Positions 8,801-20,010 are shown, numbered from the stretch's first letter. The stretch is DNA of 64,000 nucleotides from Denitromonas halophila (GCF_007625155.1 NZ_VMNK01000006.1:372001-436000); one strand, 5' to 3'. Numbers and translations: made by a program. Notes: generated by a model from the sequence alone, not told the origin.

Positions 8801-9177
8801 AATACGCTGCCATCGTGCTCGCCGCGCTCGCCCTCCCCGCCTGCGCCACCGACACCTCGTCGGAAGCCATGCCCCAAACAGCCCGCTATTCGCAGCGGGA
8901 ACTGCTCAAGAACTGGGCCCTGAGCGCCTGCCTGGCGACGATCGCCAAGAGCCCGGCGGACCGCGACGACGCCAACGCCACCGCCAGCGCCTACCTCGAA
9001 TTTGGCAACCAGCCCATCGAGGCCTACGAGACGCTTGGCAAGTTGGCGAAGCAATACGCGGGGCGCACGTACTCGGGCTCCATTGCATCGAAATTCAACA
9101 CGATGAAGTGCATTGACCTCTACCACAGCGAGGCGCTTGAGAGCTTGGTCGAGACTTGGGTGAAACAGGCGCCGTAG
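8797..9177 (+). CDS. tai4: Tae4 immunity protein, Tai4 family
   Basis: A 126-residue protein with an N-terminal export signal; LPAC at residues 13-16 could be a lipobox, so it may be a periplasmic lipoprotein. The mature part (YSQRELLKNWALSACLATIA) and overall helical, Cys-containing build match Tai4 proteins, which bind and block Tae4 in the periplasm. The start overlaps the effector stop (ATGA), giving the coupled translation usual for effector/immunity pairs. Its TAG stop is the last three bases of a GTAG head of a REP-type element beginning at 9174. Confidence 0.9.
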   Translation: MKYAAIVLAALALPACATDTSSEAMPQTARYSQRELLKNWALSACLATIAKSPADRDDANATASAYLEFGNQPIEAYETLGKLAKQYAGRTYSGSIASKFNTMKCIDLYHSEALESLVETWVKQAP

Positions 9178-9264
9178 CCCGGCCGAGCGAAGCAACGCCG
9201 GGGTCAGCGTTGTCAGTCGGGCACGTTTCCCCGGCGTCGGGCCTGCGGCCCTCGGCCGGGCTAC
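9174..9264 (+). repeat. GTAG...CTAC REP pair (BIME-like element)
   Basis: The element starts GTAGCCCGGCCGAG and ends with the inverted form CTCGGCCGGGCTAC, giving 14-bp terminal inverted repeats, with shorter GC-rich palindromes inside. GTAG heads followed by palindromes are characteristic of REPs mobilised by RAYT transposases. Its first bases provide the stop codon of tai4. Confidence 0.7.
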
Positions 9265-9323
9265 GCTTGCTGCGGACGACTCGTCGGCATGACACCGCAT
9301 CGCATCTGCGGGCGGCAAGCCAT

Positions 9324-9412
9324 GTAGGGCGGATAAGCCGAAGGCGCCATCCGCCATATCGGCTTACCGAACGAACACATACGGCGGATGGCGCTTCGCT
9401 TATCCGCCCTAC
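9324..9412 (+). repeat. GTAG...CTAC REP pair (GGCGGATAAG family)
   Basis: The left end GTAGGGCGGATAAGC is matched by the inverted right end GCTTATCCGCCCTAC, a 15-bp terminal inverted repeat. The CTAC at 9409-9412 read on the minus strand gives the TAG stop of the next gene. A related element lies at 58687-58745. Confidence 0.75.
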
Positions 9413-10245
9413 GAGTTCTGACCGAGTCTTACGGCGTAGATCGCGAGTTGCCTCAGATGGGCACTACCAGTCGACAAAACGTAAACGGCCAGATCTTCGC
9501 TAGGGGCCACCGGCTCAATAGCTGCCTGCCCGTGACGGTAAAGATGGAGAGCATTGACCCACTCCCCAAGCCCATCGAAGAAACCACGTACTACTTTCTG
9601 CTCTGTCTCGTCACCCCCCGCTACATTCAAGCACACTTCCTTTAGCGTGTTCTTGGCAAGCCATTGGTTCAAATTTTTGGCATCAGGGACGCAAAGCCGT
9701 GAAAGTATTTCCATAGCTTCAAATATCGAACGAACCGACGCTTTCGTGTCTTGTGGCTCGCTGTCGAGATGTCGGTATGCGTCCTCGAACGCTGCGCGAA
9801 CAGCAGCGAACTGAGGCAATTGAAGGACGGCCAGCGTGGCGGCCCTATTACGCTCAAACTCTTGATCAACATGAAAGTGCACGACCCCTGCATCATCGAT
9901 CGCGTACCCCATATTCTCTTCATGCATTGCGCGTCGGACAAAGCTCAGCCAAGCATCACGGGCTAAATGATCGTAAGCCTCAGCAAGTACGCATTGAACA
10001 AACGTCACCGCATCCAATACGTCTCTCAATTCGGACTGACGAAATACTTCTGCAAAGACTTGATGGACGCCGCGAAACGGCACACGTGTTCCAGTCTCGG
10101 CCTCGAATATTTTGATAGCTCTATGGCTGTAGGCAGGGCGTAGGTTGTCCCAAACGTAGGCCGCCAGTCGATTCCGGAAGCGCTCACTATCCCGTGAGGG
10201 CACCCCACGCTCAAGATATAGCTGGCTAAAACGTTGAGATGTCAC
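9409..10245 (-). CDS. Hypothetical protein, possibly related to abortive-infection (AbiJ-type) proteins
   Basis: An approximately 278-residue soluble protein with no signal or membrane segment. The N-terminal part (RFRNRLAAYVWDNL, later SELRDVLDAVTFV) and the helical C-terminal half (SIFEAMEILSRL, then WVNALHLYRHGQ) resemble proteins of the AbiJ/HEPN-like group known to me only by general pattern, so I do not assign a function. Base composition is markedly lower in GC (near 50%) than the surrounding genes, suggesting transfer. GTG at 10245 was picked because GGAG lies just upstream; a TTG start at 10287 is possible. The stop codon is supplied by the REP element at 9412. Confidence 0.55.
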   Translation of the reverse strand: MTSQRFSQLYLERGVPSRDSERFRNRLAAYVWDNLRPAYSHRAIKIFEAETGTRVPFRGVHQVFAEVFRQSELRDVLDAVTFVQCVLAEAYDHLARDAWLSFVRRAMHEENMGYAIDDAGVVHFHVDQEFERNRAATLAVLQLPQFAAVRAAFEDAYRHLDSEPQDTKASVRSIFEAMEILSRLCVPDAKNLNQWLAKNTLKEVCLNVAGGDETEQKVVRGFFDGLGEWVNALHLYRHGQAAIEPVAPSEDLAVYVLSTGSAHLRQLAIYAVRLGQNS

Positions 10246-10350
10246 CACCACTCCAATATGCAAAATGCTTCCACATAGTGCGTCCAAAGCTCAAAATCTT
10301 CAAGATGGCATTTTGGATGAAATCGACACTCACTGAGCGCAGTTTGTGTG

Positions 10351-10380
10351 GGTGGGTGGGCTCTTTCCAGCCCCCCCACC
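10351..10380. terminator. Hairpin downstream of polA
   Basis: GGTGGGTGGGCT and AGCCCCCCCACC can form a 12-bp stem with one mismatch around the loop CTTTCC, about 50 bp past the polA stop. No T-run follows on either strand, so termination is plausible but unproven. Confidence 0.4.
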
Positions 10381-10431
10381 GGGCGAAAATTTGCATTGCA
10401 ATTGCCAAATGAAGAGCCTCCCCCTGCGGGA

Positions 10432-13164
<2,733 letters not shown>

Positions 13165-13229
13165 GGGGATGTCACCGGCAAAGGTTGTCGGAAGGCGGAC
13201 CCGCCACTACGCACTGCACACGAGGCCAC

Positions 13230-13955
13230 ATGAACGTCAAGGACAAACTCCCCGCCGACCTGCCCAATGCCGCCGTGCCGCAGTACAACGCGCGCGAATC
13301 CTGGCGAATCTTCGGAATTATGTCAGAGTTCTTCGAGGCCACCGAACGGCTCAGCGCGATCCGCCCGGCGGTCTCCATCTTCGGCAGCGCCCGCACGCCG
13401 GCGGACCACCCCTATTACATGCTCGCCGAACAGATCGCCCGCAAGCTGTCGGACGCTGGCTTTTCGGTCATCTCGGGCGGCGGCCCGGGCATCATGGAAG
13501 CGGTCAACAAGGGCGCCTTTTTCGGCAAGAGCCCGTCCATCGGGCTGAACATCCAGCTGCCGCACGAGCAGCAGGCCAACCCCTATCAGGACATCTCGCA
13601 GACCTTCCAGCACTTCTTCGCGCGCAAGTTCATGTTCGTGAAGTTCGCCTCGGCCTACGTGGTGATGCCCGGCGGTTTCGGCACGCTCGACGAGTTGCTC
13701 GAAGCGATGACGCTGATGCAGACCGGCAAGACCCGCAACATTCCGATCATTCTGGTGCACACGCCTTTCTGGGAAGGGCTGCTGGCGTGGTTCAAGGAGC
13801 GGCTGGTGAGCGAGCGCATGATCAACCCCGAAGACCTCGACCTGATCCAGCTCATTGACGATCCGGATCAGGTGGTCGAGGCGATCTTCAAGCATTACGA
13901 AACCCGCGGCTTCCTGCCGCTGCCCGATGAACACGAGTTGATGCTCAATCTATGA
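13230..13955 (+). CDS. LOG family protein (TIGR00730)
   Basis: The 241-residue protein carries the two LOG signatures, GGGPGIMEAVN and PGGFGTLDELLEA, in a Rossmann-like fold (FGSAR near residue 50). Characterised members hydrolyse nucleoside 5'-monophosphates to free base and ribose 5-phosphate (cytokinin riboside phosphoribohydrolase in plants); in bacteria the substrate is often unknown. ATG at 13230 was chosen over an upstream in-frame start that would overlap polA with low-complexity sequence. It overlaps the FAH gene by four bases. Confidence 0.88.
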   Translation: MNVKDKLPADLPNAAVPQYNARESWRIFGIMSEFFEATERLSAIRPAVSIFGSARTPADHPYYMLAEQIARKLSDAGFSVISGGGPGIMEAVNKGAFFGKSPSIGLNIQLPHEQQANPYQDISQTFQHFFARKFMFVKFASAYVVMPGGFGTLDELLEAMTLMQTGKTRNIPIILVHTPFWEGLLAWFKERLVSERMINPEDLDLIQLIDDPDQVVEAIFKHYETRGFLPLPDEHELMLNL

Positions 13956-14803
13956 AACTGCTGCGCTACGGCCCCGCAGGCGAAGAGCGCCCCGGACTGC
14001 TCGACGCGCAGGGCGAGCTGCGCGATCTGTCTGGCGTGATCGGTGACATCACGCCGGCCACGCTCGCCCCCGAGGCGCTGGCCGCGCTATGCGCACTCGA
14101 CATCAGCAGCTTGCCCGTCGTGCCCGGCACCCCGCGCCTTGGCGTGCCATGGGCGGGCTGCGGCAAGTTCGTGGCCATCGGCCTCAATTATTCCGATCAC
14201 GCCGCCGAAGCCGGCCTGCCCGAGCCGGCCGAGCCGGTGATGTTCCCCAAATGGACCAGCTGCCTGTGCGGCGCCAACGACGACATCGTGCCGCCACCGG
14301 ACTTCACCCGGCTCGACTGGGAGGTGGAGTTGGGCATCGTCATCGGCCGGCAGGCGCGCTCGGTGAGCGAGGCCGAGGCGTTGGACCATGTGGCCGGCTA
14401 TTGCGTGGCCAACGACGTCTCGGAGCGCAGCTACCAGTTCGACCGCTCCGGCGGCCAGTGGGGCAAGGGCAAGGGCTTCGACACCTTCGGCCCGGTCGGC
14501 CCCTGGCTGGTCACCGCCGACGAAGTGCCCGACCCGCAGGCCCTCGGTCTGTGGCTGAGCGTCAACGGCGAGCGCATGCAAAACGGCCACACCGCCACCA
14601 TGATCTTCTCCTGCGCGCGCCTGGTGGCCGAGTGCAGCCGGGTGATGACGCTGGAACCCGGCGACCTGATCATCACCGGCACGCCACCCGGCGTCGGCAT
14701 GGGTCAGAAGCCGCCGCGCTACCTGCAGGCAGGCGATGTGGTCGAAGCCGGCATCGACGGGCTGGGGGTGCAGGTGCAGCGGGTGCGGGCGCCGGCCACT
14801 TGA
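13952..14803 (+). CDS. Fumarylacetoacetate hydrolase family protein
   Basis: A 283-residue enzyme of the FAH superfamily. The metal site is visible in DWEVELGIVIG, and later conserved stretches are VANDVSERSYQ, GKGFDTFGPVGPW and GDLIITGTPPGVG. Known members hydrolyse C-C bonds in acylpyruvates and related diketo acids in aromatic catabolism; others are oxaloacetate decarboxylases or ureidoglycolate lyases, and the substrate cannot be told here. The start overlaps the LOG gene stop (ATGA-type), so the two are probably co-translated. Confidence 0.9.
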   Translation: MKLLRYGPAGEERPGLLDAQGELRDLSGVIGDITPATLAPEALAALCALDISSLPVVPGTPRLGVPWAGCGKFVAIGLNYSDHAAEAGLPEPAEPVMFPKWTSCLCGANDDIVPPPDFTRLDWEVELGIVIGRQARSVSEAEALDHVAGYCVANDVSERSYQFDRSGGQWGKGKGFDTFGPVGPWLVTADEVPDPQALGLWLSVNGERMQNGHTATMIFSCARLVAECSRVMTLEPGDLIITGTPPGVGMGQKPPRYLQAGDVVEAGIDGLGVQVQRVRAPAT

Positions 14804-14902
14804 ACCACAGGTCTGGCCGCGGCAGCAATGTAAGCAAACGCTAAAACCAAGCGATGGCGCAGAGGTCAAACTGCTAGAATCGCGCCAATCAAGGAGAACC
14901 CC

Positions 14903-15247
14903 ATGCGCAAGACGACCTTTGCCCTGCTGATTGCCGCCCCGCTGTTTGCCTTCACCCTGTCCGCCAGCGCGCAGGATCGACCGGCCAAGCTCGAAGACGT
15001 CCCCGCGCCGCCGCCGATTCCGGCCGGCGTGACCGAGGAAGACTTCGAACCGCAGGTCACCATCGTCAAGCGCGGCGAAGACGTGGTCGAGGAGTATCGT
15101 TCCCACGGCAAGCTCTACATGGTCAAGGTCACGCCGCCGCATGGCACGCCCTACTACATGATCGACCGCCGCGGCGACGGCACCTTCGAGCATGTCACCG
15201 GCGAAAAGCCGTTGTCCGTGCCGATGTGGATCGTCAAGTCCTGGTAA
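14903..15247 (+). CDS. DUF2782 family periplasmic protein
   Basis: A 114-residue secreted protein with a signal peptide (residues 1-23, ending ASA) and a proline-rich start to the mature chain (DVPAPPPIPAG). The DUF2782 core (EPQVTIVKRGEDVVEEYR, then LYMVKVTPPHGTPYYMID) follows. Function is unknown. Proximity to polA and thrB is common for this family in betaproteobacteria. AAGGAG lies ten bases before the ATG. Confidence 0.85.
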   Translation: MRKTTFALLIAAPLFAFTLSASAQDRPAKLEDVPAPPPIPAGVTEEDFEPQVTIVKRGEDVVEEYRSHGKLYMVKVTPPHGTPYYMIDRRGDGTFEHVTGEKPLSVPMWIVKSW

Positions 15248-15295
15248 GTTCAATTCTCTCGCCGGCCGGGCCACGGTCCGGTCGGTGATATCACT

Positions 15296-16243
15296 ATGTC
15301 TGTTTTCACGCCCGTCACACCCGACGCCCTCGATGAGTGGCTGTCCAACTACGCCATCGGTCACTTGATCGAGTTGCGCGGCATCTCCGAAGGGGTGCAG
15401 AACAGCAATTTCTTCGTCACCACCAGCCTCGGCCGCTATGTGCTGACGCTGTTCGAAACCCTGTCGCACGCCGAGCTGCCCTTCTATCTGCACCTGATGG
15501 CGCATCTGGCGCGCCACGGTCTGCCCGTGCCGGCGCCGATTGCCGACCTCGACAATGAATACCTCGGCACCCTCTCGGGCAAGCCCGCTGCGCTGGTGCG
15601 TCGCCTCTCGGGCGCCTCCGACATGTCGCCGAATGCTGCCCGCTGCACCAAGGTCGGCACCATGATGGCCGGGCTGCATCTGGCCGGGCAGCGTTTCGGC
15701 CGCCGTCAGGAGAACCCACGCGGCCCCGAGTGGCGCGCCCGCACCGCGCAAGCCGTGCGCCCCTATCTGAGCGCCGACGAGCAAGCCCTGCTCGACGCCG
15801 AGCTCGCCTTCCAGGCCAGCATCGACGTCGCAGCGCTGCCCAGCGGCGCCATCCACGCCGACCTGTTCCGCGACAATCTGCTGTGGGACGGCGACGAGGT
15901 CGGCGGTGTGATCGACTTCTACTTTGCCGGCAACGACGCGCTGCTCTTCGATCTGGCCGTCACGGTCAACGACTGGTGCGCCGACGCCACCGGCGGGCTC
16001 GACCCGGTCCGCACCCGCGCCCTGCTCACCGGCTACCATACCGAGCGTCCGCTGACCGACGCCGAACACGCCGCCTGGCCGGCCATGCTGCGCGCTGCGG
16101 CGCTGCGCTTCTGGCTGTCGCGCGCCGAAGACTTCCACCTGCCGCGCGACGGCGAAATGGTGCTGGTCAAAGACCCCAACGAATACCGCGACATCCTCCG
16201 CCAGCGCATCGTCGCGGGTGACACGCTGCCCTGGCACGACTGA
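15296..16243 (+). CDS. thrB: Homoserine kinase (type II, APH fold)
   Basis: A 315-residue kinase of the choline/aminoglycoside phosphotransferase fold, the form of homoserine kinase used by many betaproteobacteria and unrelated to the GHMP kinase ThrB of enterobacteria. The catalytic loop is IHADLFRDNLLW and the Mg-binding GVIDFYFAG follows. It phosphorylates L-homoserine in threonine biosynthesis. The stop overlaps the first base of the next start. Distinction from other APH-type kinases rests on overall similarity and the DUF2782 neighbour. Confidence 0.88.
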   Translation: MSVFTPVTPDALDEWLSNYAIGHLIELRGISEGVQNSNFFVTTSLGRYVLTLFETLSHAELPFYLHLMAHLARHGLPVPAPIADLDNEYLGTLSGKPAALVRRLSGASDMSPNAARCTKVGTMMAGLHLAGQRFGRRQENPRGPEWRARTAQAVRPYLSADEQALLDAELAFQASIDVAALPSGAIHADLFRDNLLWDGDEVGGVIDFYFAGNDALLFDLAVTVNDWCADATGGLDPVRTRALLTGYHTERPLTDAEHAAWPAMLRAAALRFWLSRAEDFHLPRDGEMVLVKDPNEYRDILRQRIVAGDTLPWHD

Positions 16244-16998
16244 TGACCGACACCCGCCCCGACCTCCCGCCCGCGCACGCCCTGCGCCCCGGCGCCTGCC
16301 TGGGCTGGCTGGCCCATGGCTGGCGCCTGTTTTTGCGCGACCCGGCACGCTGGGCGGTGATCGCGCTTATTTTTGTGCTGATCCTGGCTGCGCTCGGCTT
16401 CGTGCCGCTGGTCGGCTGGGCGTTCAGCCTGGTCGGGCTGCCGGTGCTCACCGCCGGCCTGCTGATGGTCGCCGACGACGCAGCGGCCGGCCGGGCAGTG
16501 CGCATCGACGGCCTGTTCGACGGCCTGCGCCGCGACGCCGGCAAGCATGTGATGGTCGGCATCTGCTATCTGGTCGGCGGTTTGCTGTCGGCCTTCATCG
16601 CCGCGGCCATTGGTGGCAGCGCCGCGCTCACCGGCGCGTTGATCGGCCCGCTGGCGGCCGCCGGACTCACCGCCGGCGGCGTGATGATTGCCAGCATCGT
16701 CTTCATGGCGCTGTGGATCGGCCTGATGATGGCGCTGTGGTACGCCCCGGCGCTGGTGGTGTTTCACCAGGCCGAGCCGGTCGCCGCCCTGCGCCACTCG
16801 GCCAGTGCCTGCCTGCACAACCTGCCGGTGTTCTTCGTGCTGGCCCTGTGCCTGTATGTGCTCGGCTGGCTGGCCATGCTGCCGGCCGGTCTGGGCATGC
16901 TGGTGCTGGTGCCGGTCGTCGCCGGTGCGCAGCACGCCGCCTACCTCGAAACCTTTGGCGATCGCCCCGCGCTGCCGCCCCCCACCGAGTCTGTCTGA
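16243..16998 (+). CDS. BPSS1780 family membrane protein
   Basis: A 251-residue integral membrane protein with about six predicted helices. The start (CLGWLAHGWRLFLRDPARWAVIALI) fits the BPSS1780 family, where a W-x-x-F/L-x-x-x-P pattern precedes the first helix. Function is unknown. It is followed by a second protein with the same opening architecture, so the two are likely tandem paralogues. Confidence 0.75.
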   Translation: MTDTRPDLPPAHALRPGACLGWLAHGWRLFLRDPARWAVIALIFVLILAALGFVPLVGWAFSLVGLPVLTAGLLMVADDAAAGRAVRIDGLFDGLRRDAGKHVMVGICYLVGGLLSAFIAAAIGGSAALTGALIGPLAAAGLTAGGVMIASIVFMALWIGLMMALWYAPALVVFHQAEPVAALRHSASACLHNLPVFFVLALCLYVLGWLAMLPAGLGMLVLVPVVAGAQHAAYLETFGDRPALPPPTESV

Positions 16999-16999
16999 C

Positions 17000-17773
17000 A
17001 TGCAAGCGTACAAACGCAGCCCCACCCGCGGCTTTGCCTGGATCGCCGAAGGCTTCCGCCTGTGGAAGCGCAGCCCGGCCCTGATCACCTATCTGACCTT
17101 CGGCTATCTGCTGATTCTGGTGGTGCTCAGCGTCATCCCGCTGGTTGGTCAGGCCGTCGCCTCGCTGATTCTGCCGATCATCTCGCTCGGCGTGCTCAAC
17201 GGCACCCTGGCCGTGCACGAAGGCCGCAAGGTCGGGCCGGATGTGCTGCTGTCGGGCTTCAAGAGCAATGTCGCCGGTCTGATCACGGTCGGCGGCCTGT
17301 ACCTCACCGGCACCCTGCTGGCGCTGGGCGCCACGGCGCTGTTCGACGGCGGCATGCTGCTCAAGATCATGGTCGGCAACCACCCCCTCAATGAAGAAGC
17401 CATGGCCACCCCGGGCCTGATGAACGCCTCGCTGTTCGGTACGCTGCTGACCACCCCGCTGATGATGGCCTACTGGTTTGCCGCCATGCTGGTCGGCTGG
17501 CACGGGCTGTCGGCGCCCAAAGCCATGTTCTTCAGCCTGATCGCCTGCTGGCGCAGTTTCGGCGCCTTCAGCATGTATTTGCTGGGGATCTTTTTCCTGG
17601 TCGTCGGCGGCCCCGCGCTACTGGTGGCGACCATCGCCCAAAGTTCACCGGCGCTGGCCAGTCTGCTCACCGTGCCGCTGCCGCTGATCACCATCCCGAT
17701 CGTGTTCGCCTCCTTCCTGCCCAATGTGCTCGACATCTTCGGCCACGAACCGCCGCCCGCCGCCCATGGCTGA
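17000..17773 (+). CDS. BPSS1780 family membrane protein, second tandem copy
   Basis: The 257-residue protein starts with a short cytosolic segment (GFAWIAEGFRLWKRSPALI), again with the W-x-R-x-P pattern, followed by about five to six membrane helices. It begins two bases after the stop of the first copy; ATG at 17000 avoids a Cys-rich out-of-family extension. The two copies are quite diverged. Its 3' end overlaps nadD by eight bases, placing it in the same transcription unit. Function unknown. Confidence 0.75.
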   Translation: MQAYKRSPTRGFAWIAEGFRLWKRSPALITYLTFGYLLILVVLSVIPLVGQAVASLILPIISLGVLNGTLAVHEGRKVGPDVLLSGFKSNVAGLITVGGLYLTGTLLALGATALFDGGMLLKIMVGNHPLNEEAMATPGLMNASLFGTLLTTPLMMAYWFAAMLVGWHGLSAPKAMFFSLIACWRSFGAFSMYLLGIFFLVVGGPALLVATIAQSSPALASLLTVPLPLITIPIVFASFLPNVLDIFGHEPPPAAHG

Positions 17774-18428
17774 GGGACCGATCGGGCTGCTCGGCGGCAC
17801 CTTCGACCCCATCCACATCGGCCACCTGCGTCTGGCCGAAGAAGCGCGCGAAACCCTCGGCCTGGCCGAGCTGCGACTGATACCGGCCGGCGAACCGCCG
17901 CACCGAGGCACGCCGCGCTGCCCCGGCGAGCATCGTCTGGCCATGGTCCGACGAGCGGTCGCCGACAATCCGCAATTGACGGTCGACGACAGCGAGGTGC
18001 ACAGCGACGGCCCCAGCTACACCGTGCTCACCCTCGAGCGACTGCGCGCCCGCCTCGGCCCCGCCCGGCCATTGGTGTTGATCCTCGGCGCCGATGCCTT
18101 CGAAGGCCTGCCGCTCTGGCATCGCTGGGAAGAATTATTCACGCTGGCGCACATCGCCGTCGCCAACCGGCCCGGCTACGCGCCGCACGGCCGGCGCTGG
18201 CCGTCGGTTTTATCACCCGAACTCGACGCCGCCTGCCAGGGTCGCCGGCTGAGCCACCCCGATCAGCTGAGCGCCGCGCCAGCCGGTGGTCTACTGCCTT
18301 TTGACATGACCCCGCTGGCCATTTCGGCCACCCACATTCGGGAACTGCTGGCGCAAGGGCACAGTGCCCGATATTTGCTCCCCGCTCCGGTTCTCGACTA
18401 TATTGCCGCGCATTCCCTCTATAGCTGA
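17766..18428 (+). CDS. nadD: Nicotinate-nucleotide adenylyltransferase
   Basis: A 220-residue adenylyltransferase that makes deamido-NAD from nicotinate mononucleotide and ATP. The N-terminal GGTFDPIHIGHLRLAE contains the nucleotidyltransferase (T/H)xGH-type motif, and the C-terminal SATHIREL is the second ATP-binding motif. ATG at 17766 gives the family-typical N terminus. It is part of the conserved nadD-rsfS-rlmH block and overlaps the upstream membrane protein gene. Confidence 0.95.
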   Translation: MAEGPIGLLGGTFDPIHIGHLRLAEEARETLGLAELRLIPAGEPPHRGTPRCPGEHRLAMVRRAVADNPQLTVDDSEVHSDGPSYTVLTLERLRARLGPARPLVLILGADAFEGLPLWHRWEELFTLAHIAVANRPGYAPHGRRWPSVLSPELDAACQGRRLSHPDQLSAAPAGGLLPFDMTPLAISATHIRELLAQGHSARYLLPAPVLDYIAAHSLYS

Positions 18429-18432
18429 CCCC

Positions 18433-18786
18433 ATGGAACTCGACCAACTCCAACAGATCGTTATCAACGCACTCGAAGATGTCAAAGCGATCGACATCGA
18501 AGTCATCGACACCACGAAACTCACCGCGCTGTTTGATCGCATGATCATCGCCAGCGGTAATTCGGGTCGTCAGACCCGCGCCCTCGCGCGCAACGTGCAG
18601 GACGAGGTCAAGAAGGCCGGCGGCACCGTGGCCAGCGTCGAAGGCGAAGACAGTGGTGACTGGGTGCTGGTCGACCTCGGCGGCATCGTGGTGCACGTCA
18701 TGCAGCCCGCCGTGCGCGCCTACTACAACCTCGAAGAGCTCTGGAAGGCCACCCCCAAAAATCCGAAGCCCGCGCCCAAAGCGTGA
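18433..18786 (+). CDS. rsfS: Ribosomal silencing factor RsfS
   Basis: A 117-residue protein of the RsfS/DUF143 family ([18 protein letters not shown], then [19 protein letters not shown], and [15 protein letters not shown]). It binds ribosomal protein uL14 and hinders subunit joining under starvation. It begins four bases after nadD and overlaps rlmH by four bases, the usual order in betaproteobacteria. Confidence 0.95.
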   Translation: MELDQLQQIVINALEDVKAIDIEVIDTTKLTALFDRMIIASGNSGRQTRALARNVQDEVKKAGGTVASVEGEDSGDWVLVDLGGIVVHVMQPAVRAYYNLEELWKATPKNPKPAPKA

Positions 18787-19253
18787 AGCTGCTGATTGTC
18801 GCCGTTGGCACGCGCATGCCCGACTGGGTCAGCGCGGGCTACGACGACTACGCCCGCCGCATGCCGCGCGAGGCAAGCATCGAACTGATTGAAGTCAAGG
18901 CCGAGCCGCGCACCACCGGCAAGACGGTGCCGGCCATGATGGCCGCCGAAGCCGCGCGCATTGAAGCCGCGCTGCCCGAGCGCTGCCACCGCGTCATTCT
19001 CGACGAGCGCGGCACTGAGCTGACCACCCGAAAGCTGGCCGAGCGCTTCGAGCGCTGGTTGGGCGACGGGCAGGATGTGGCCTTCATCGTCGGTGGCCCC
19101 GACGGTCTCGACCCGACGATCAAAGCCACCGCAAACGATACCGTGCGTCTGTCCGGCCTCACGCTGCCGCACGCGCTGGTGCGCCCCTTGCTGGCCGAGG
19201 CGCTCTACCGCGCCTGGAGCCTCACCCGCAACCACCCCTACCATCGCGAGTAG
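18783..19253 (+). CDS. rlmH: 23S rRNA pseudouridine-1915 N3-methyltransferase
   Basis: A 156-residue SPOUT methyltransferase. The knot region is visible as [15 protein letters not shown] and the C-terminal end [10 protein letters not shown] is the family signature. It methylates pseudouridine 1915 of 23S rRNA in assembled 70S ribosomes. It overlaps rsfS by four bases. Its TAG stop is embedded in the GTAG head of a REP-type palindrome (19250-19272). Confidence 0.96.
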   Translation: MKLLIVAVGTRMPDWVSAGYDDYARRMPREASIELIEVKAEPRTTGKTVPAMMAAEAARIEAALPERCHRVILDERGTELTTRKLAERFERWLGDGQDVAFIVGGPDGLDPTIKATANDTVRLSGLTLPHALVRPLLAEALYRAWSLTRNHPYHRE

Positions 19254-19272
19254 GGCGGCTTTCAAGCCGCCA
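19250..19272 (+). repeat. GTAG-headed REP-type palindrome
   Basis: GTAG (19250-19253) is followed by GGCGGCTT, a two-base TC loop, then AAGCCGCC. The layout matches the element at 1387-1408 with compensating arm changes. The first bases encode the stop of rlmH; the hairpin may also act as a transcription barrier. Confidence 0.65.
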
Positions 19273-19377
19273 CCCCCCTCACAAGACATCTTGCCGGCAA
19301 AGGCCGGCCCGACGAAGCCCATCGGCCGTGCGGGGACCGAATCCCGTAAAATGGCGCAGATCCCACCCGACGCCGCC

Positions 19378-19986
19378 ATGCAAAACGCCATCTACCTCGC
19401 CTCGAACAGCCCCCGCCGCCGCGAACTGCTCCGCCAGATTGGTGTGCGTTTCGACGTGCTGCTGTTCCGCGACATGGCCCGCGGCGACCACGATATAGAC
19501 GAAACCCCGCTGCCGGACGAGATCCCGGCCGACTACGTGCAGCGCATCGCACTGGCCAAGGCCGAGGGCGGCATGGGGCGCGTGCAGTGGCGTCACCTGC
19601 CGCACCGCCCTGTGCTGGCGGCAGACACCACGCTGGAAGTCGACGGCCAGATCATCGGCAAGCCCGACGACGCCGAACACGCCACCCAGATCCTGCGCAC
19701 ACTGTCAGGGCGCGAACACGTGGTGCACACCGCCATCGCACTGACCGACGGCCAGCGCACCGAACATCGACTGAATACCAACCGGGTGCGTTTCCGCACC
19801 CTGAGCAACGCCGACATCCGCCGCTACATCGCCACCGGCGAGCCCATGGACAAAGCCGGCGCGTACGGCATCCAGGGCCGCGCCGCGATGTTTGTCGAAC
19901 ACATCGAGGGCAGCTACACCGGCATCATGGGCCTGCCCCTGTTCGACACCGCTGCGCTGCTCGAGCGCTTCGGCCTCGCCCCCTGA
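19378..19986 (+). CDS. maf: Maf family nucleotide pyrophosphatase (dTTP/UTP type)
   Basis: A 202-residue Maf protein. The phosphate-binding loop is ASNSPRRRELL near the N terminus, with VLAADTTLEVDGQIIGKP and AYGIQGRAAMFVEHIEGSYTGIMGLPL as later conserved blocks. Maf enzymes hydrolyse non-canonical or canonical nucleoside triphosphates to monophosphates and pyrophosphate; the GIQGR and GSYTGIMGLP pattern fits the dTTP/UTP (YhdE) branch. ATG at 19378 gives the normal start. It lies 24 bases before rng, its usual partner. Confidence 0.93.
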   Translation: MQNAIYLASNSPRRRELLRQIGVRFDVLLFRDMARGDHDIDETPLPDEIPADYVQRIALAKAEGGMGRVQWRHLPHRPVLAADTTLEVDGQIIGKPDDAEHATQILRTLSGREHVVHTAIALTDGQRTEHRLNTNRVRFRTLSNADIRRYIATGEPMDKAGAYGIQGRAAMFVEHIEGSYTGIMGLPLFDTAALLERFGLAP

Positions 19987-20010
19987 ATTCTCACTCTTGC
20001 CGACCCGTCC

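Noticed and set aside
14087-16348. 753-codon open frame on the minus strand
   Set aside because: It spans the FAH, DUF2782 and thrB genes in antisense and has low-complexity composition.
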